NCBI GenBank assembly: GCA_039192515.1
Contig: JBCCXA010000006.1
Coordinates: 1-64,000, forward strand
Source of the DNA: Verrucomicrobiota bacterium
GTDB lineage: Bacteria; Verrucomicrobiota; Verrucomicrobiia; Methylacidiphilales; JBCCWR01
DNA: 64,000 bases
Direction of reading: 5' to 3'
This document shows, in pieces, positions 63,368 to 64,000 of this stretch. Position numbers and translations under genes: made by a program. The stretch's first letter is position 1. Every line of letters starts with the position of its first letter. Below the pieces are notes generated by a model. It did no database searches, was not told where the DNA came from, and worked only from the letters and a program-made list of their open reading frames with translations.

Positions 63368-64000
63368 ACTCCATTGAGCTCAAGCTGAATGATCAATGTA
63401 GGTAGTTTTGAGTTAGCTTCTTTGGCATATTTTGACTGGGGAAATTTATTGATAAGGTTTTCTAAAATTAAAATGGCTGTTTCGAGATTATTGGATTGAA
63501 TATACTGTTGGGATAATTCCCAAAGCTCTTTATCATCCATCTGAGCTGTTTTTTTAAGTAAACTTTCAGGTAGTTTTGGGCTCCCCAAACTAGTTAGTAT
63601 CCGGCTTAGCTTCAGTTTTAATTCTTCAATTTCATGGCGTCTAGCTGTATTGGGATAGCGAGTAATAAATTCTTTGATTTGCTTGAGAGCCATTTGGTGA
63701 CGTTGTTTGATAATAGAAATTTTGATGAGTTCAAATAACTCTTCCTCAGTTAAATTTGTTTGCTTTAGTGCTTGTTGTTCTTTCTCATAGGCTTGTTTGA
63801 TTTCGGATTCAAATGCAGGTAATGCAAAGCTTTTGTCGAGATTATCACTTACGTGAGCAAGTAGCTTTTTAGCTTCCTCTATTTCATTCGCATGATAGTT
63901 GTTCTTGATAAATTCTTGAAGTTCTTGTTGCGCTAAAAAGTAGTAGCCTTCCTTTATTTGTCTCCTAATTTCAGCAATCTCGATACTTCTCTTAGGATTA
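63364..64000 (-). CDS. helical TPR-like protein, cut by the window edge
   Basis: The frame is open from 63364 through the edge at 64000, giving 212 visible residues; an internal Met at 63693 is not the start. The upstream part is charged and helical (KEGYYFLAQQELQEFIKNNY, EEAKKLLAHVSDNLDKS). The end (LETAILILENLINKFPQSKYAKEANSKL) is a YbgF/BamD-like TPR unit. A fuller repeat protein is likely, with the N-terminus outside. Coupled to the SDR gene. Confidence 0.7.
   Translation of the reverse strand, partial: NPKRSIEIAEIRRQIKEGYYFLAQQELQEFIKNNYHANEIEEAKKLLAHVSDNLDKSFALPAFESEIKQAYEKEQQALKQTNLTEEELFELIKISIIKQRHQMALKQIKEFITRYPNTARRHEIEELKLKLSRILTSLGSPKLPESLLKKTAQMDDKELWELSQQYIQSNNLETAILILENLINKFPQSKYAKEANSKLPTLIIQLELNGV

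Overview
The window looks like chromosomal DNA from a Gram-negative, motile, respiring bacterium of the PVC group, most likely Verrucomicrobiota. That placement is an inference from gene content. Pointers are two PQQ-type beta-propeller proteins with PVC-style architecture, a SecA with an insertion-rich middle and no C-terminal zinc motif, the futalosine-route menaquinone enzyme MqnD, an OCT-less Obg, System II cytochrome c maturation (ResB/CcsA) and Gram-negative envelope genes. The DNA is moderately AT-rich. I found no rRNA, tRNA, CRISPR array or intact insertion sequence by reading; tRNA detection by eye is not exhaustive.

Layout. 0.2-5 kb: sugar kinase, FHA protein, TIM-barrel sugar isomerase, acyltransferase and GDP-fucose synthase. 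5-9 kb: a small release-factor-like protein, a decayed YfcH-type epimerase, then obgE overlapping a TolC-type efflux gene. 9-15.2 kb: orphan ORF, exported peroxiredoxin, GT9-like transferase, CheW-like protein, secA. 15.3-17.7 kb: two adjacent class V aminotransferases, one a clear NifS/IscS-type cysteine desulfurase. 17.9-22.6 kb: HemN-like radical SAM protein, chorismate-lyase-like protein, halogenase-like flavoprotein, glycosyltransferase. 22.6-32.5 kb: a mutarotase fused to a five-helix membrane domain, then a tight run of PQQ lipoprotein, second PQQ protein, small membrane protein, Na+/solute symporter, LuxE/PaaK-like adenylating enzyme and aldehyde-dehydrogenase-like reductase. 32.5-37 kb: mqnD, zinc ribbon, VWA plus RelE-like pair, phosphodiesterase, thiL, tsaE. 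37-44 kb: divergent prs and gnd, a long gap with a strong hairpin, purU, FkbM methyltransferase, a GyrA/ParC subunit. 44-49.5 kb: membrane protein, mnmA, then a small motility operon (membrane protein, fliA, motA, motB, small Cys protein). 49.7-53.6 kb: RNA uracil methyltransferase, Wzz-like lipoprotein, ABC-F protein. 53.7-59.8 kb: copper P-type ATPase, resB and ccsA, overlapping. 60-64 kb: OmpA-like protein, TPR protein, an SDR, and a helical TPR-like protein cut by the window edge.

Genes that work together: gnd and prs link pentose phosphate to PRPP; the copper ATPase, ResB and CcsA serve cytochrome c and oxidase assembly; MotA/MotB/FliA serve the flagellum; the symporter, ligase and reductase form a plausible uptake, activation and reduction pathway for an unknown carboxylate. 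The main oddities are the mutarotase-membrane fusion, that uptake-activation-reduction operon, a strong terminator hairpin with no gene before it upstream of purU, a family of intergenic repeats in three to four copies, a P-type ATPase with an extra six-helix tail, and a fresh 27-bp in-frame duplication in a phosphodiesterase gene.
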